Assembly (NCBI GenBank): GCA_011634665.1
Contig: WAEK01000045.1
Coordinates: 1 to 49,368 of the forward strand
DNA: 49,368 nt
Direction of reading: 5' to 3'
Origin: Mortierella sp. BCC40632
Taxonomy: Eukaryota; Mortierellomycota; Mortierellomycetes; Mortierellales; Mortierellaceae
Position numbers and translations under genes: made by a program. Shown piece by piece: positions 18,719 through 31,900 of this stretch. Under the pieces are notes generated by a model, which did not search any database, was not told the origin of the DNA, and was given only the letters and a program-made list of their open reading frames with translations. Numbering within the stretch: position 1 is the first letter of the stretch; the number at the start of each line of letters is the position of its first letter.

Positions 18719-18925
18719 ATGGTGTACCATGACCTGTCACAGAATACAGTGCATTCTGTGCTCAGCCAGAAGACTGCTCGTGGGAAGATTTCTGACGCAC
18801 ATGGACTGGAGTTTCCTCATTTAGACAGATCCTCTCGACCTTTTGTGCTTTTGCAAGGCTATGATGGCATGATGGCATGCGATGCATGGCCCTCTTTTGC
18901 TGAGGAGCAAGAACATAATCTATAG
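18719..18925. other. Region with weak coding signal, upstream of the gene remnant
   Basis: A minus-strand frame reads CASEIFPRAVFWLSTECTVF followed by a possible GTGAGG donor at 18718, which could be a further exon of the remnant at 16039-18059. The opposite strand also has an open frame of 68 codons, so the assignment is doubtful. The rest of 18060-19377 shows only poly-A runs and no gene I can support. Confidence 0.2.
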
Positions 18926-19952
18926 AATGAGATAAGCTGGTCTTTTTTCTCAAGAAACGATGGCGTACATGAGTCCAGGGCAAGGGAGAGGTGAGCCTTG
19001 TTTATGGTTCTTTAGTAGGTTTCTGAGTAATCAGATTAGAGATGTTTGAGAGGACCCGACTACTCGGTGAAGGAACTCTTTGTAAGTCTGTGATACCTTC
19101 TTTGGGATGTTCAATAAATGAAAAAAAAAAAAAAAAAGTCTACACATCTACGCCCTATGCAATAAGGATAGGATTCTATTTTCGAGTTTTTCTCGAGGGT
19201 TCATGAATGAAAAACGACCTTTTAATGGATGAAAGTGATTCATTTTCAAAGGAGCATTTGGTCATTCACTTTGATGAGGACATGGGGTCGATTCAGAAGG
19301 GGCATCTTAAGAGATTTTCCTTATTTGGGCATCGATACCTTTTTAGGCTGTGTCAGTTACGTGCGTCATTATATAGATGCATGACCAGACCATCACACTA
19401 CCCCCACCAAATTTGACTGTTCCTTGGACTGTTCGGCTTGTTATTGCCCCTTCCTGTTCATCCCACACACACTGCATGCCGTCGGAACAAATTCGGTTGA
19501 TCTTGGACTCGTCAGACCAGACAACTGAAGCCCAGTCGTCCTCAGTCCATTCCTTGTACTTGTTGACAAACTGTAATCGGCCACGAATGTGATTTCTTTT
19601 CAACGCAGGTCGTTTCACAACTCGTTTGGCGATTAGTCCAGCCTCTCGAAGTCTTCTCTTGAGAGTGGTAATCGATATTGGTGCGGGATTGATTTCATTG
19701 GCCTGATCAAGTCCATCAGATGCTGACTTGATTAGACCACGTTTCAGATTGAGCTTGATATGTTCAACTGTCGAGGCTAAAATTTTCCTTGGTCGACCTC
19801 CTTTGAACTTGGACAGATCCAAATCATTGCTTACAGCAATCCTGTGGACAGTTGCATTAGAAATATTCAGCTTCTTGGCTGTCTCTCTGGTGGATGTTCC
19901 TTCCTGCAAAAGCTTCAATGCTTCCTTGATGGTTCGTGGCGGTGTTGGCTTC

Positions 19953-20216
19953 TGTCATGGACAAATACAAGACTCTCCTTTAGAGACAGGAAGGTAAGGG
20001 CAAGGAAAGATATTTATTGCAGACTGACGGAAATAGGATGCGCCTATTGCGCCCTTTTATACTAGATTTTTGTTCTTGCTCGAAAATAATAAACTTCATC
20101 CTTTCCGAGTGCTCGCGCACTTCGGAAAGTATAACACAACCTTTTTTCCTCCATCTGCCGATGGAGGATACTTGCCCGCGATCCTATAGTAAGAGGAGAG
20201 TTAATAGGACATGACA
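19953..20216 (-). mobile_element. LTR-I copy 3 (264 bp), 3' LTR of chromovirus 4
   Basis: The reverse complement of 4349-4612; wherever I compared them, including the long antisense frame, the two agree. It abuts a purine tract on the chromovirus 4 side and mariner A sequence on the other. Left flank GCTTC; no matching right flank is available because the 5' end of the element is lost. Confidence 0.92.
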
Positions 20217-20226
20217 ATCCCCTCCC
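20217..20226 (-). other. Polypurine tract of chromovirus 4
   Basis: Minus strand GGGAGGGGAT lies directly before the LTR start TGTCATG. Confidence 0.7.
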
Positions 20227-21760
20227 TAGGCGCGAGCTCCGAGAGCGCCATCTGGTGGCCTTGGCTTGTCAGGATATCTTGCATGGAAATCTTGTACTAG
20301 GTCAGGGCAATTTTCGACGTCGGTCACGCTCTGCCACGTCTGCTCGTTGTGACCAAGCCACTTGACCAAATACTGTAGTCGGCGGTATCTCCATCTTGAA
20401 TCGAGAATCTCTTCAACCTCCCATTCTACTTCTCCATCTACATCAATTGCAGGAGGGGGGAGCAGCAATGCGTCCCGCAATGTCGTTCTCTAGGTAAGGC
20501 TCCAAGAGGGAAACATGGAAGACAGGATGCAGGCGTGACAACTCTGGTGGAAGCTCCAGACGGAATGACCGCGAGCCTACTGCCTCTGTGATCTTGAATG
20601 GACCCAATCTAACATTGTCCAACTTCGAGGAGGGGCGCTTGGTCTGGATGTTGGTTCGAAGCAACCACACCTGGTCATTGACCTGGAGAGGGGGGGTTGA
20701 TCTTGTGTGCGGTTGTTGTAATTTCTTTCGTGGGCTTCGTTGGCGTACTCAATATGGAACTTGAGGTCTTCTTGCAACTCTTTTAATTCTTGGAGGCGGT
20801 GTTCGGCTCTGGGGTTGTTGACTGCGACTCTTGGGATGCTGACATTGAAGCGAGGGTGGTACCCAAGGCACGCATAGAAGGGTGTCGTGTGGATCGACGA
20901 ATGGACAGTATTATTGTAACAGAACTGTGCCATCGGCAAAAGGTCAGCCCAATTGTCTTGCTGGTAGTTGAGGAAGCAACGGAGGTATTGCTCTAGGGTG
21001 GAGTTGGTGCGTTCTGCTTGTCCGTTAGCCTGTTGGTGGTATGCTGTTGTCGTGTTTTGATTAATCCTAAGGGCGCTAAGGAAGTGACGTGTGTACTCGG
21101 CAGTGAAGACTGTTCCTCGGTCTGTCAAGATGTCGTCAGGTAGACCATGGCTGGACACGACATTGTTCAAAAAAAGGGTGGCGAGGGAGTCAGCATCCAC
21201 ATTACTTGTAGTGGGGACAAAATGCGCCATCTTGGTTAGGCGATCAACAGCGACCAGGATTGCTGTGAACCCCTTTGACAAAGGAAGCTGGGTAATGAAG
21301 TCCACAGAGATAGAAGACCATGGTACTTCGGGGGGCAGGGACTGGGACATAGAGGCCGTAAGGTTTATGACGGGACTTCTTGTTGCGCTGGCAGATGTCA
21401 CAGGTGCTCACAAATCTCTTGACAAACATCCTCATGGTTGGCCAATAATAGACGGCTGACTAGCTCATGAGTCTTGTACATGCCAAAGTGTCCTGCATTA
21501 GGCCTGTCATGGCATTCGGTCAGAATATCCCTCTGAATCTCTTCATCATCTGGTACGGCTATTTTGCCATCATAGAACAGGAGGCCGTTGTCATAGGACC
21601 ATTCTGTGTATGCCTCTGGATCTTGCTGGACGCCTTCGATAATTTCTTGGAAGTCCTCATAATCCTGATAGGAATTCTTGAGGCGATCAGTGATGTCCGC
21701 TGGGGCTCGGTCGGGTTCTTCTCCGTCATTGGCCAGCTCTATTTCCTCATCATCGGCCAT
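20226..21760 (-). pseudogene. pol: Chromovirus 4 integrase and chromodomain, frameshifted
   Basis: Zinc-binding region: HDRPNAGHFGMYKTH in the frame at 21398-21760 and CDICQRNKKSRHKP in the frame ending near 21400. The catalytic core (20577-21401) is well kept: D in ISVDFITQLPLSKGFTAILV, D in ILTDRGTVF, E in QQANGQAERTN, then WADLLPMAQFCYNNTVHSS. A frame change near 20670 leads to the part with NVRLGPFKITEAVGSRSFRL, and another near 20460 to the chromodomain (VEWEVEEILDSRWRYRRLQY, LVKWLGHNEQTW). The stop is next to the purine tract. Confidence 0.87.
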
Positions 21761-21840
21761 GATGGGGGCAATGGATGCAGTCGCTTGGAGGGTGGTCTCT
21801 GATTTAGGTAAGAGCGCGACATGAACGCGGTCCTCCCCCT

Positions 21841-22930
21841 TCAGGAGGGTACATGCGGGAAAAGAGCATCTGCGGCACCATTCAGGACTCCAGGGCGATA
21901 CACTACACGGACGTTAAACTTGGACAAACGCTCGGCATAGCGGATTTGGCGATCACTCAAAGAACGCTTCTCAGAGAAGTACTCCAGATTCTTGTGATCG
22001 GTCAGGATCGTTGCAGGAAGGGGTGAATAGGCGAAGAAGTGGCGGAAGTGCTCCAAGCCTTCGATTGCAGCGAGGAGCTCGGTGTCATGGACATGGTAGT
22101 TCCTTTCAGGGCCGGATAGTGACCTGGAATGAAAGGCAATGGGGCGTAAGACTCCATTGTCATCTGGCTGGCTACAAATCATGCCAATGGCATCCTTGGA
22201 AGCATCGGGCTCGAGGAAACAGGGCTTGGCAGGGTCGAAATGTTGCAGGATTGGCTCTGATGTGAACAACCTTTTAAATTATCAAAGGCTTCTTGCGCTT
22301 TAGCGTCCCACTCAAATGGGACTCCTTTCTTGAGCAGTCGAGTTATGGCGGACACGACCCCCGAAAAGAACTTGATGAATCGTCGATAGAAGTTGGCAAA
22401 CCCGAGGAATGCTTGGATATCACGGACAGACGTGGGTGTGGGCCAGGAGGACTACAGCGACTTTCTTGGGGTCCATTGAGATGCCATCTGGCGAGATAAC
22501 ATAGCCAAGAAATTCTACCTTGGTTACATTGAACTCACACTTTTCTGCGCTCACTTGTAGGTCGGCGTCCATCAGCAATTGCATGATCCTTCGTACATGG
22601 GTCCTGTGAGTCTCGGTGTCTGGCGAATAGATCAGGATGTCGTCCATATACGCAACGACATGTTCGTCAAGGGCTTCTCGCAGGACGTCGTTGATAAACG
22701 CTTGGAAGGTAGCAGGTGCATTGGTCAGGCCAAACGGCATCACGGTATACTCGAAGTGCCCATAACGAGTGCGAAAGGCTGTCTTCCACTCATCGCCTTT
22801 CGCAATTCTTATCAGGTTGTAGGCCCCTTTTTAAGGTCAAGCTTGGTAAATATGCGGGCCGAGCCAAGTCGTTCAAGGGTCTCTGACATCAGGGGTAATG
22901 GGCAACGATTCTTGACAGTGATCTTGTTTA
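21841..22930 (-). pseudogene. pol: Chromovirus 4 reverse transcriptase and RNase H, truncated
   Basis: RT begins at the satellite edge with [13 protein letters not shown] (about 22930-22895), the middle of the first conserved RT block. A frameshift near 22830 follows IFTKLDL. The next frame has [20 protein letters not shown] and the catalytic YMDD in VVAYMDDILIYSP (about 22640), then FLGYVISPDGISMDP. A shift near 22440 leads to the connection region. RNase H (21841-22269) has LEPDASKDAIGMIC, ERNYHVHDTELLAAIEGL, LTDHKNLEYF and a final NGAADAL. The N-terminal RT, protease and gag are replaced by satellite. Confidence 0.87.
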
Positions 22931-25900
22931 TGACCAAACATCACAGCAACACTTGGCATCACGGCGCCAGGCCCCTGTGCATGTCAAAAGTCTATTATGG
23001 ACTCTCTTTTGCCTCAGTCTTTTTTCTCAGAGTCGAGGAAGGCCGTGGCGACCCCGAAATGTCTCTTTGAAAATGACCAAACATCGCAGCTAAGACACCA
23101 CCGCTGCATCGGGGCCATGGTTGGATGCAGTTGGATAGATCTGACTCTAGGCATCATGGCGCCAGGCCCCTGTGCATGTCAAAAGTCTATTATGGACTCT
23201 CTTTTGCCTCAGTCTTTTTCTCAGAGTCGAGGAAGGCCGTGGCGACCCCGAAATGTCTCTTTGAAAAAATGACCAAACATCACAGCTAACACCACCGCTG
23301 CAGCATGCCATGGTGTGTCAAGGATAGATCCAACACTTGGCATCACGGCGCCAGGCCCCTGTGCATGTCAAAAGTCTATTATGGACTCTCTTTTGCCCAG
23401 TCTTTTTCTCAGAGTCGAGGAAGGCCGTGGCGACCCCGAAATGTCTCTTTGAAAATGACCAAACATCGCAGCTAAGACATCACCGCTGCATCGGGGCCAT
23501 GGTTGGATAGAGTCCTAGATCTGACTCTTGGCATCATCATGGCGCCAGGCCCCTGTGCATGTCAAAAGTCTATTATGGACTCTCTTTTGCCTCAGTCTTT
23601 TTTTTCTCAGAGTCGAGGAAGGCCGTGGCGACCCGAAATGTCTCTTTGAAAATGACCAAACATCACAGCTAACACCACCGCTGCATCGGGGCATGATCAT
23701 GTGTCAAGGATAGATCCAACACTTAGGCATCACGGCGCCAGGCCCCTGTGCATGTCAAAAGTCTATTATGGACTCTCTTTTGCCTCAGTCTTTTTTTCTC
23801 AGAGTCGAGGAAGGCCGTGGCGACCCCGAAATGTCTCTTTGAAAATGACCAAACATCACAGCTAAACACCACCGCTGGCCATGATCATGTGTCAAGGATA
23901 GATCCAACACTTGGCATCACGGCGCCAGGCCCCTGTGCATGTCAAAAGTCTCTGATTATGGACTCTTTTGCCTCAGTCTTTTTCTCAGAGTCGAGGAAGG
24001 CCGTGGCGACCCCGAAATGTCTCTTTGAAAATGACCAAACATCGCAGCTACCAAACATCACCGCTGCATCGGGGCCATGGTTGGATGCAGTTGGCTAGAT
24101 CTGACTCTAGGCATCATGGCGCCAGGCCCCTGTGCATGTCAAAAGTCTATTATGGACTCTCTTTTGCCTCAGTCTTTTTCTCAGAGTCGAGGAAGGCCGT
24201 GGCGACCCCGAAATGTCTCTTTGAAAATGACCAAACATCACAGCTAACACCACCGCTGCAGCATGATCATGTGTCAAGGATAGATCCAACACTTGGCATC
24301 ACGGCGCCAGGCCCCTGTGCATGTCAAAAGTCTATTATGGACTCTCTTTTGCCTCTCAGTTTTTCTCAGAGTCGAGGAAGGCCGTGGCGACCCCGAAATG
24401 TCTCTTTGAAAATGACCAAACATCGCAGCTAAGACATCACCGCTGCATCGGGCATGGTTGGATGCAGTTGGCTATAGATCTGACTCTAGGCATCATGGCG
24501 CCAGGCCCCTGTGCATGTCAAAAAGTCTATTATGGACTCTCTTTTGCCTCAGTCTTTTTTCTCAGAGTCGAGGAAGGCCGTGGCGACCCCGAAATGTCTC
24601 TTTGAAAATGACCAAACATCGCAGCTTTGAAAATGACCAACACCGCTGCAGACATCATGCATCGGGGCCATGGTTGGATGCAGTTGGATAGATCTGACTC
24701 TAGGCATCATGGCGCCAGGCCCCTGTGCATGTCAAAAGTCTATTATGGACTCTCTTTTGCCTCAGTCTTTTTTCTCAGAGTCGAGGAAGGCCGTGGCGAC
24801 CCCGAAATGTCTCTTTGAAAATGACCAAACATCACAGCTAACACCACCGCTGCAGCATGATCATGTGTCAAGGATAGATCCAACACTTGGCATCACGGCG
24901 CCAGGCCCCTGTGCATGTCAAAAGTCTATTATGGACTCTCTTTTGCCTCAGTTTTTTTCTCAGAGTCGAGGAAGGCCGTGGCGACCCCGAAATGTCTCTT
25001 TGAAAATGACCAAACATCGCAGCTAAGACATCACCGCTGCATCGGGGCCATGGTTGGATGCAGTTGGCTAGATCTGACTCTAGGCATCATGGCGCCAGGC
25101 CCCTGTGCATGTCAAAAGTCTATTATGGACTCTCTTTTGCCTCAGTCTTTTTCTCAGAGTCGAGGAAGGCCGTGGCGACCCCGAAATGTCTCTTTGAAAA
25201 TGACCAAACATCACAGCTAACACCACCGCTGCAGCATGATCATGTGTCAAGGATAGATCCAACACTTGGCATCACGGCGCCAGGCCCCTGTGCATGTCAA
25301 AAGTCTATTATGGACTCTCTTTTGCCTCAGTCTTTTTTTCTCAGAGTCGAGGAAGGCCGTGGCGACCCCGAAAAATGTCTCTTTGAAAATGACCAAACAT
25401 GACCAAACATCTCTAGGCAAGCTAAGACATCACCGCTGTCAAAAGTCTATTATGGACTCTCTTTTGCCTCAGACTTTTTTCAGAGTCGAGGAGGAGGCCG
25501 TGGCGACCCCGAAATGGTTGAATGACCAAACATCGCACACCACAACACCACCGCTGCATCATGATCATGATAGATCCAACACTTAGGCATCATGGCGCCA
25601 GGCCCCTGTGCATGTCAAAAGTCTATTATGGACTCTCTTTTTGCCTCAGTCTTTTTCTCAGAGTCGAGGAAGGCCGTGGCGACCCCGAAATGTCTCTTTG
25701 AAAATGACCAAACATCACAGCTAACACCACCGCTGCAGCATGATCATGTGTCAAGGATAGATCCAACACTTGGCATCACGGCGCCAGGCCCCTGTGCATG
25801 TCAAAAGTCTATTATGGACTCTCTTTTTGCCTCAGTCTTTTTTTCTCAGAGTCGAGGAAGGCCGTGGCGACCCCGAAATGTCTCTTTGAAAATGACCAAA

Positions 25901-28900
25901 CATCGCAGCTAAGACATCACCGCTGCATCGGGGCCATGGTTGGATGCAGTTGGATAGATCTGACTCTGGCAGGCATCATGGCGCCAGGCCCCTGCCCCTG
26001 TGCATGTCAAAAGTCTATTATGGACTCTCTTTTGCCTCAGTCTTTTTCTCAGAGTCGAGGAAGGCCGTGGCGACCCCGAAATGTCTCTTTGAAAATGACC
26101 AAACAAACATCACAGCTAACACCACCGCTGCAGCATGATCATGTGTCAAGGATAGATCCAACTCTTGGCATCACGGCGCCAGGCCCCTGTGCATGTCAAA
26201 AGTCTATTATGGACTCTCTTTTGCCTCAGTTTTTTTTTTTCTCAGAGTCGAGGAAGGCCGTGGCGACCCCGAAATGTCTCTTTGAAAATGACCAAACATC
26301 GCAGCTAAGACATCACCGCTGCATCGGGGCCATGGTTGGATGCAGTTGGCTAGATCCTGACTCTAGGCATCATGGCGCCAGGCCCCTGTGCATGTCAAAA
26401 GTCTATTATGGACTCTCTTTTGCCTCAGTCAGTTTTTTTCTCAGAGTCGAGGAAGGCCGTGGCGACCCCGAAATGTCTCTTTGAAAATGACCAAACATCA
26501 CAGCTAACACCACCGCTGCAGCATGATCATGTGTCAAGGATAGATCCAACACTTGGCATCACGGCGCCAGGCCCCTGTGCATGTCAAAAGTCTATTATGG
26601 ACTCTCTTTTGCCTCAGTCTTTTTCTCAGAGTCGAGGAAGGCCGTGGCGACCCCGAAATGTCTCTTTGAAAATGACCAAACATCGCAGCTAAGACATCAC
26701 CGCTGCATCGGGGCCATGGTTGGATGCAGTTGGATAGATCTGACTCTAGGCATCATGGCGCCAGGCCCCTGTGCATGTCAAAAGTCTATTATGGACTCTC
26801 TTTTGCCTCAGTCTTTTTCTCAGAGTCGAGGAAGGCCGTGGCGACCCCGAAATGTCTCTTTGAAAATGACCAAACATCACAGCTAACACCACCGCTGCAG
26901 CATGATCATGTGTCAAGGATAGATCCAACACTTGGCATCACGGCGCCAGGCCCCTGTGCATGTCAAAAGTCTATTATGGACTCTCTTTTGCCTCAGTCTT
27001 TTTCTCAGAGTCGAGGAAGGCCGTGGCGACCCCGAAATGTCTCTTTGAAAATGACCAAACATCGCAGCTAAAAGACATCACCGCTGCATCGGGGCCATGG
27101 TTGGATGCAGTTGGCTAGATCTGACTCTAGGCATCATGGCGCCAGGCCCCTGTGCATGTCAAAAGTCTATTATGGACTCTCTTTTTGCCTCAGTCTTTTT
27201 TTTCTCAGAGTCGAGGAAGGCCGTGGCGACCCCGAAATGTCTCTTTGAAAATGACCAAACATCACAGCTAACACCACCGCTGCAGCATGATCATGTGTCA
27301 AGGATAGATCCAACACTTGGCATCACGGCGCCAGGCCCCTGTGCATGTCAAAAGTCTATTATGGACTCTCTTTTGCCTCAGTCTTTTTCTCAGAGTCGAG
27401 GAAGGCCGTGGCGACCCCGAAATGTCTCTTTGAAAATGACCAAACATCACAGCTAACACCACCGCTGCAGCATGATCATGTGTCAAGGAATCCAACACTT
27501 GGCATCACGGCGCCAGGCCCCTGTGCATGTCAAAAGTCTATTATGGACTCTCTTTTGCCTCTCAGTCTTTTTTTCTCAGAGTCGAGGAAGGCCGTGGCGA
27601 CCCCGAAAATCTTTGAAAAAAATGACCAAACATCGCAGCTAAGACATCACCGCTGCATCGGGGCCATGGTTGGATGCAGTTGGCTAGATCTGACTCTAGG
27701 CATCATGGCGCCAGGCCCCTGTGCATGTCAAAAGTCTATTATGGACTCTCTTTTGCCTCAGTCTTTTTTCTCAGAGTCGAGGAAGGCCGTGGCGACCCCG
27801 AAATGTCTCTTTGAAAATGACCAAACATCACAGCTAACACCACCGCTGCAGCATGATCATGTGTCAAGGATAGATCCAACACTTGGCATCACGGCGCCAG
27901 GCCCCTGTGCATGTCAAAAGTCTATTATGGACTCTCTTTCTTTTGCCTCAGTCTTTTTCTCAGAGTCGAGGAAGGCCGTGGCGACCCTCTTTTGCCTCAG
28001 TCTTTTTCTCAGAGTCGAGGAAGGCCGTATGACCCCGAAATGTGTCTCTTTGAAAATGACCAAACATCGCAGCTAAGACATCACCGCTGCATCGGGGCCA
28101 TGGTTGGATGCAGTTGGCTAGATCTGACTCTAGGCATCATGGCGCCAGGCCCCTGTGCATGTCAAAAGTCTATTATGGACTCTCTTTTGCCTCAGTCTTT
28201 TTCTCAGAGTCGAGGAAGGCCGTGGCGACCCCGAAATGTCTCTTTGAAAATGACCAAACATCACAGCTAACACCACCGCTGCAGCATGATCATGATGTCA
28301 AGGATAGATCCAACACTTGGCATCACGGCGCCAGGCCCCTGTGCATGTCAAAAGTCTATTATGGACTCTCTTTTGCCTCAGTCTTTTCTCAGAGTCGAGG
28401 AAGGCCGTTTGAAAAATGTCTTTGAAAATGACCAAAAATCACAGCTAACACCACCGCTGCAAACCCCGAAGGCAGGAAGGCCGGCGACCCCCCGAAATGT
28501 CTCTTTGAAAATGACCAAACATCTGTCTTTAAGATATGGACTCTCTTTTTTTCATCATGGCGCCGTGGCGACCTATTATGGACTCCGCAGGCGACATCAC
28601 CCCGCTGCATCTTTGAAAATGACCATCATTGGATGCAGTTGGCTAGATCATGACTCTAGGCATCATGGCATGGCGCAGGCCCCTGTGCATGTCAAAAGTC
28701 TATTATGGACTCTCTTTTTGCCTCAGTTTTTTCTCAGAGTCGAGGAAGGCCGTGGCGACCCCTGAAATGTCTCTTTGAAAATGACCAAACATCAGAGTCA
28801 GGCCGTGGCGACCCCGAAACACCACCACTGCTGCATGATCATGTGTCAAGGATAGATCCAACACTTGGCATCACGGCGCCAGGCCCCTGTGCATGTCAAA

Positions 28901-31900
28901 AGTCTATTATGGACTCTCTTTTGCCTCAGTCTTTTTTTTTCTCAGAGTCGAGGAAGGCCGTGGCGACCCCGAAATGTGTCTCTTTGAAAATGACCAAACA
29001 TCGCAGCTAACATCACTGCTGCATCGGGGCCATGGTTGGATGCAGTTGGCTAGATCTGACTCTAGGCATCATGGCGCCAGGCCCCTGTGCATGTCAAAAG
29101 TCTATTATGGACTCTCTTTTTGCCTCAGTCTTTTTCTCAGAGTCGAGGAAGGCCGTGGCGACCCCGAAATGTCTCTTTGAAAATGACCAAACATCACAGC
29201 TAACACCACCGCTGCAGCATGATCATGTGTCAAGGATAGATCCAACACTTGGCATCACGGCGCCAGGCCCCTGTGCATGTCAAAAGTCTATTATGGACTC
29301 TCTTTTTGCCTCAGTCTTTTTCTCAGAGTCGAGGAAGGCCGTGGCGACCCCGAAATGTCTCTTTGAAAATGACCAAACATCGCAGCTAAGACATCACCGC
29401 TGCATCGGGGCCATGGTTGGATGCAGTTGGCTAGATCTGACTCTAGGCATCATGGCGCCAGGCCCCGTGTGCATGTCAAAATATTATCATGGACTCTCTT
29501 TTGCCTCAGTCTTGTTCTCAGAGTCGAAAAGTCTATTATGGACTCTCTTTTGCCTCAGTCTTTTTTCTCAGAGTCGAGGAAGGCCGTGGCGACCCCGAAA
29601 TGTCTCTTTGAAAATGACCAAACATTGAAAATGACCAGCTAACACCACCATGCACTGCAGCATGATCATGGCCAGGCCCCTGGGATAGATCAGTTGGACT
29701 CTCTTTTGCCTCTGACTCTTTTCTCTCAGGCATCACGGCGCCAGGCCCCTGTGCATGTGAAAAAGTCTATTATGGACTCTCTTTTGCCTCAGTCTTTTTT
29801 CTCAGAGTCGAGGAAGGCCGTGGCGACCCCCCGAAATGTCTCTTTGAAAATGACCAAACATCGCCTAACTAACACCACCGCTGGGGCCATGGATCATGTG
29901 TCAAGTTGGATAGATCCAAAACACTTGGCATCATGGCGCCAGGCCCCTGTGCATGTCAAAGTCTGCATGTCAAAAGTCTATTATGGACTCTCTTTTGCCT
30001 CTCAGTCTTTTTTCTCAGAGTCGAGGAAGGCCGTGGCGACCCGTGGCGACCCCGAAATGTCTCTTTGAAAATGACCAAACATCGCAGCTAAGACATCACC
30101 GCTGCATCGGGGCCATGGTTGGATGCAGTTGGCTAGATCTGACTCTAGGCATCATGGCGCCAGGCCCCTGTGCATGTCAAAAGTCTATTATGGACTCTCT
30201 TTTGCCTCAGTCTTTTTCTCAGAGTCGAGGAAGGCCGTGGCGACCCCGAAATGTCTCTTTGAAAATGACCAAACATCACATCACTAACACCACCGCTGCA
30301 GCATGATCATGTGTCAAGGATAGATCCAACACTTGGCATCACGGCGCCAGGCCCCCTGTGCATGTCAAAAGTCTATTATGGACTCTCTTTTGCCTCAGTC
30401 TTTTTTTCTCAGAGTCGAGGAAGGCCGTGGCGACCCCGAAATGTCTCTTTGAAAATGACCAAACATCGCAGCTAAGACATCACCGCTGCCATCGGGGCCA
30501 TGATCATGGTTGGATGCAGTTGGCTAGATCTGACTCTAGGCATCATGGCGCCAGGCCCCTGTGCATGTCAAAAGTCTATTATGGACTCTCTTTTGCCTCA
30601 GTCTTTTTCTCAGAGTCGAGGAAGGCCGTGGCGACCCCGAAATGTCTCTTTGAAAATGACCAAACATCACAGCTAACACCACCGCTGCAGCATGATCATG
30701 TGTCAAGGATAGATCCAACACTTGGCATCACGGCGCCAGGCCCCTGTGCATGTCAAAAGTCTATTATGGACTCTCTTTTGCCTCAGTCTTTTTCTCAGAG
30801 TCGAGGAAGGCCGTGGCGACCCCGAAATGTCTCTTTGAAAATGACCAAACATCGCAGCTAAGACATCACCGCTGCATCGGGGCCATGGTTGGATGCAGTT
30901 GGCTAGATCTGACTCTAGGCATCATGGCGCCAGGCCCCTGTGCATGTCAAAAGTCTATTATGGACTCTCTTTTGCCTCAGTCTTTTTTTCTCAGAGTCGA
31001 GGAAGGCCGTGGCGACCCCGAAATGTCTCTTTGAAAATGACCAAACATCACAGCTAACACCACCGCTGCAGCATGATCATGTGTCAAGGATAGATCCAAC
31101 ACTTGGCATCACGGCGCCAGGCCCCTGTGCATGTCAAAAGTCTATTATGGACTCTCTTTTTTGCCTCAGTCTTTTTTCTCAGAGTCGAGGAAGGCCGTGG
31201 CGACCCCGAAATGTCTCTTTGAAAATGACCAAACATCGCAGCTAAGACATCACCGCTGCATCGGGGCCATGGTTGGATGCAGTTGGCTAGATCTGACTCT
31301 AGGCATCATGGCGCCAGGCCCCTGTGCATGTCAAAAGTCTATTATGGACTCTCTCTTTTGCCTCAGTCTTTTTCTCAGAGTCGAGGAAGGCCGTGGCGAC
31401 CCCGAAATGTCTCTTTGAAAATGACCAAACATCACAGCTAACACCACCGCTGCAGCATGATCATGTGTCAAGGATAGATCCAACACTTGGCATCACGGCG
31501 CCAGGCCCCTGTGCATGTCAAAAGTCTATTATGGACTCTCTTTTGCCTCAGTCTTTTTCTCAGAGTCGAGGAAGGCCGTGGCGACCCCGAAATGTCTCTT
31601 TTGAAAATGACCAAACATCGCAGCTAAGACATCACCGCTGCATCGGGGCCATGGTTGGATGCAGTTGGCTAGATCTGACTCTAGGCATCATGGCGCCAGG
31701 CCCCTGTGCATGTCAAAAGTCTATTATGGACTCTCTTTTGCCTCAGTCTTTTTTCTCAGAGTCGAGGAAGGCCGTGGCGACCCCGAAATGTCTCTTTGAA
31801 AATGACCAAACATCACAGCTAACACACCACCGCTGCAGCATGATCATGTGTCAAGGATAGATCCAACACTTGGCATCACGGCGCCAGGCCCCTGTGCATG

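Larger units (their letters stand above)
15294..19377 (-). mobile_element. Helitron-like insertion, non-autonomous, 4084 bp
   Basis: Read on the minus strand it begins TCTATATAATGACG after an A and ends about 7 nt past a GC-rich hairpin, next to a T: an A^T target, a TC start, a 3' hairpin, no terminal inverted repeats and no target duplication. Excising it rejoins the mariner transposase in frame (VMVWSC to SWNGPGYI). The last bases are CTACTTG, not the canonical CTRR, so the call is not certain. No Rep or helicase motif is visible. The interior is AT-rich with many poly-A/T runs and minus-strand coding remnants. Confidence 0.55.
14461..19952 (-). mobile_element. Tc1/mariner transposon A, broken by three insertions
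   Basis: The left terminal inverted repeat begins CAGTGCCGGCCATAATTG at 14461, next to a TA (14459-14460). The transposase is coded on the minus strand in two halves: 19952-19378 (N-terminal) and 15293-14719 (C-terminal). The gap is a 4084-bp Helitron-like insertion (15294-19377), and a MITE (15084-15192) interrupts the C-terminal half. The 5' end, with the right inverted repeat, was lost at the LTR of chromovirus 4. Without insertions about 1.3 kb of mariner remains. Confidence 0.85.
14719..19952 (-). pseudogene. Mariner A transposase (DDE), in pieces
   Basis: Cut-and-paste transposase of Tc1 type. The N-terminal half has the helix-turn-helix (STRETAKKLNISNATVHRI), a GRPRKI AT-hook-like motif, a second helix-turn-helix (ISITTLKRRLREAGL), and the first catalytic Asp in VVWSDESKIN (about 19500). 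It ends at GGGSVMVWSC. The C-terminal half resumes at WNGPGYIAKIDETMDSYLYI (15293 and down) and, after the MITE, has the second Asp in FQDDNDPKHTAK and the Glu in SPDLNPIENMW. All three catalytic residues are present, but the start is missing and the chain is interrupted twice. Confidence 0.87.
19953..22930 (-). mobile_element. Chromovirus 4 (LTR-I family), 3' half
   Basis: In minus-strand order it has RT, RNase H, integrase, chromodomain, purine tract and 3' LTR-I. It starts inside RT at the satellite border and ends in the mariner A transposase. Gag and protease are missing. It shares its LTR with chromovirus 1, which keeps only the first half, so the two together outline one family (inference). 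Confidence 0.85.

Noticed and set aside
25798..28076. Open frames of over 220 codons through the satellite (for example 25798-26484 and 27345-28076)
   Set aside because: They repeat the same peptide, change frame with each T-run or indel, and exist on both strands; the unit length is not a multiple of three. They reflect a repeat with few stops.
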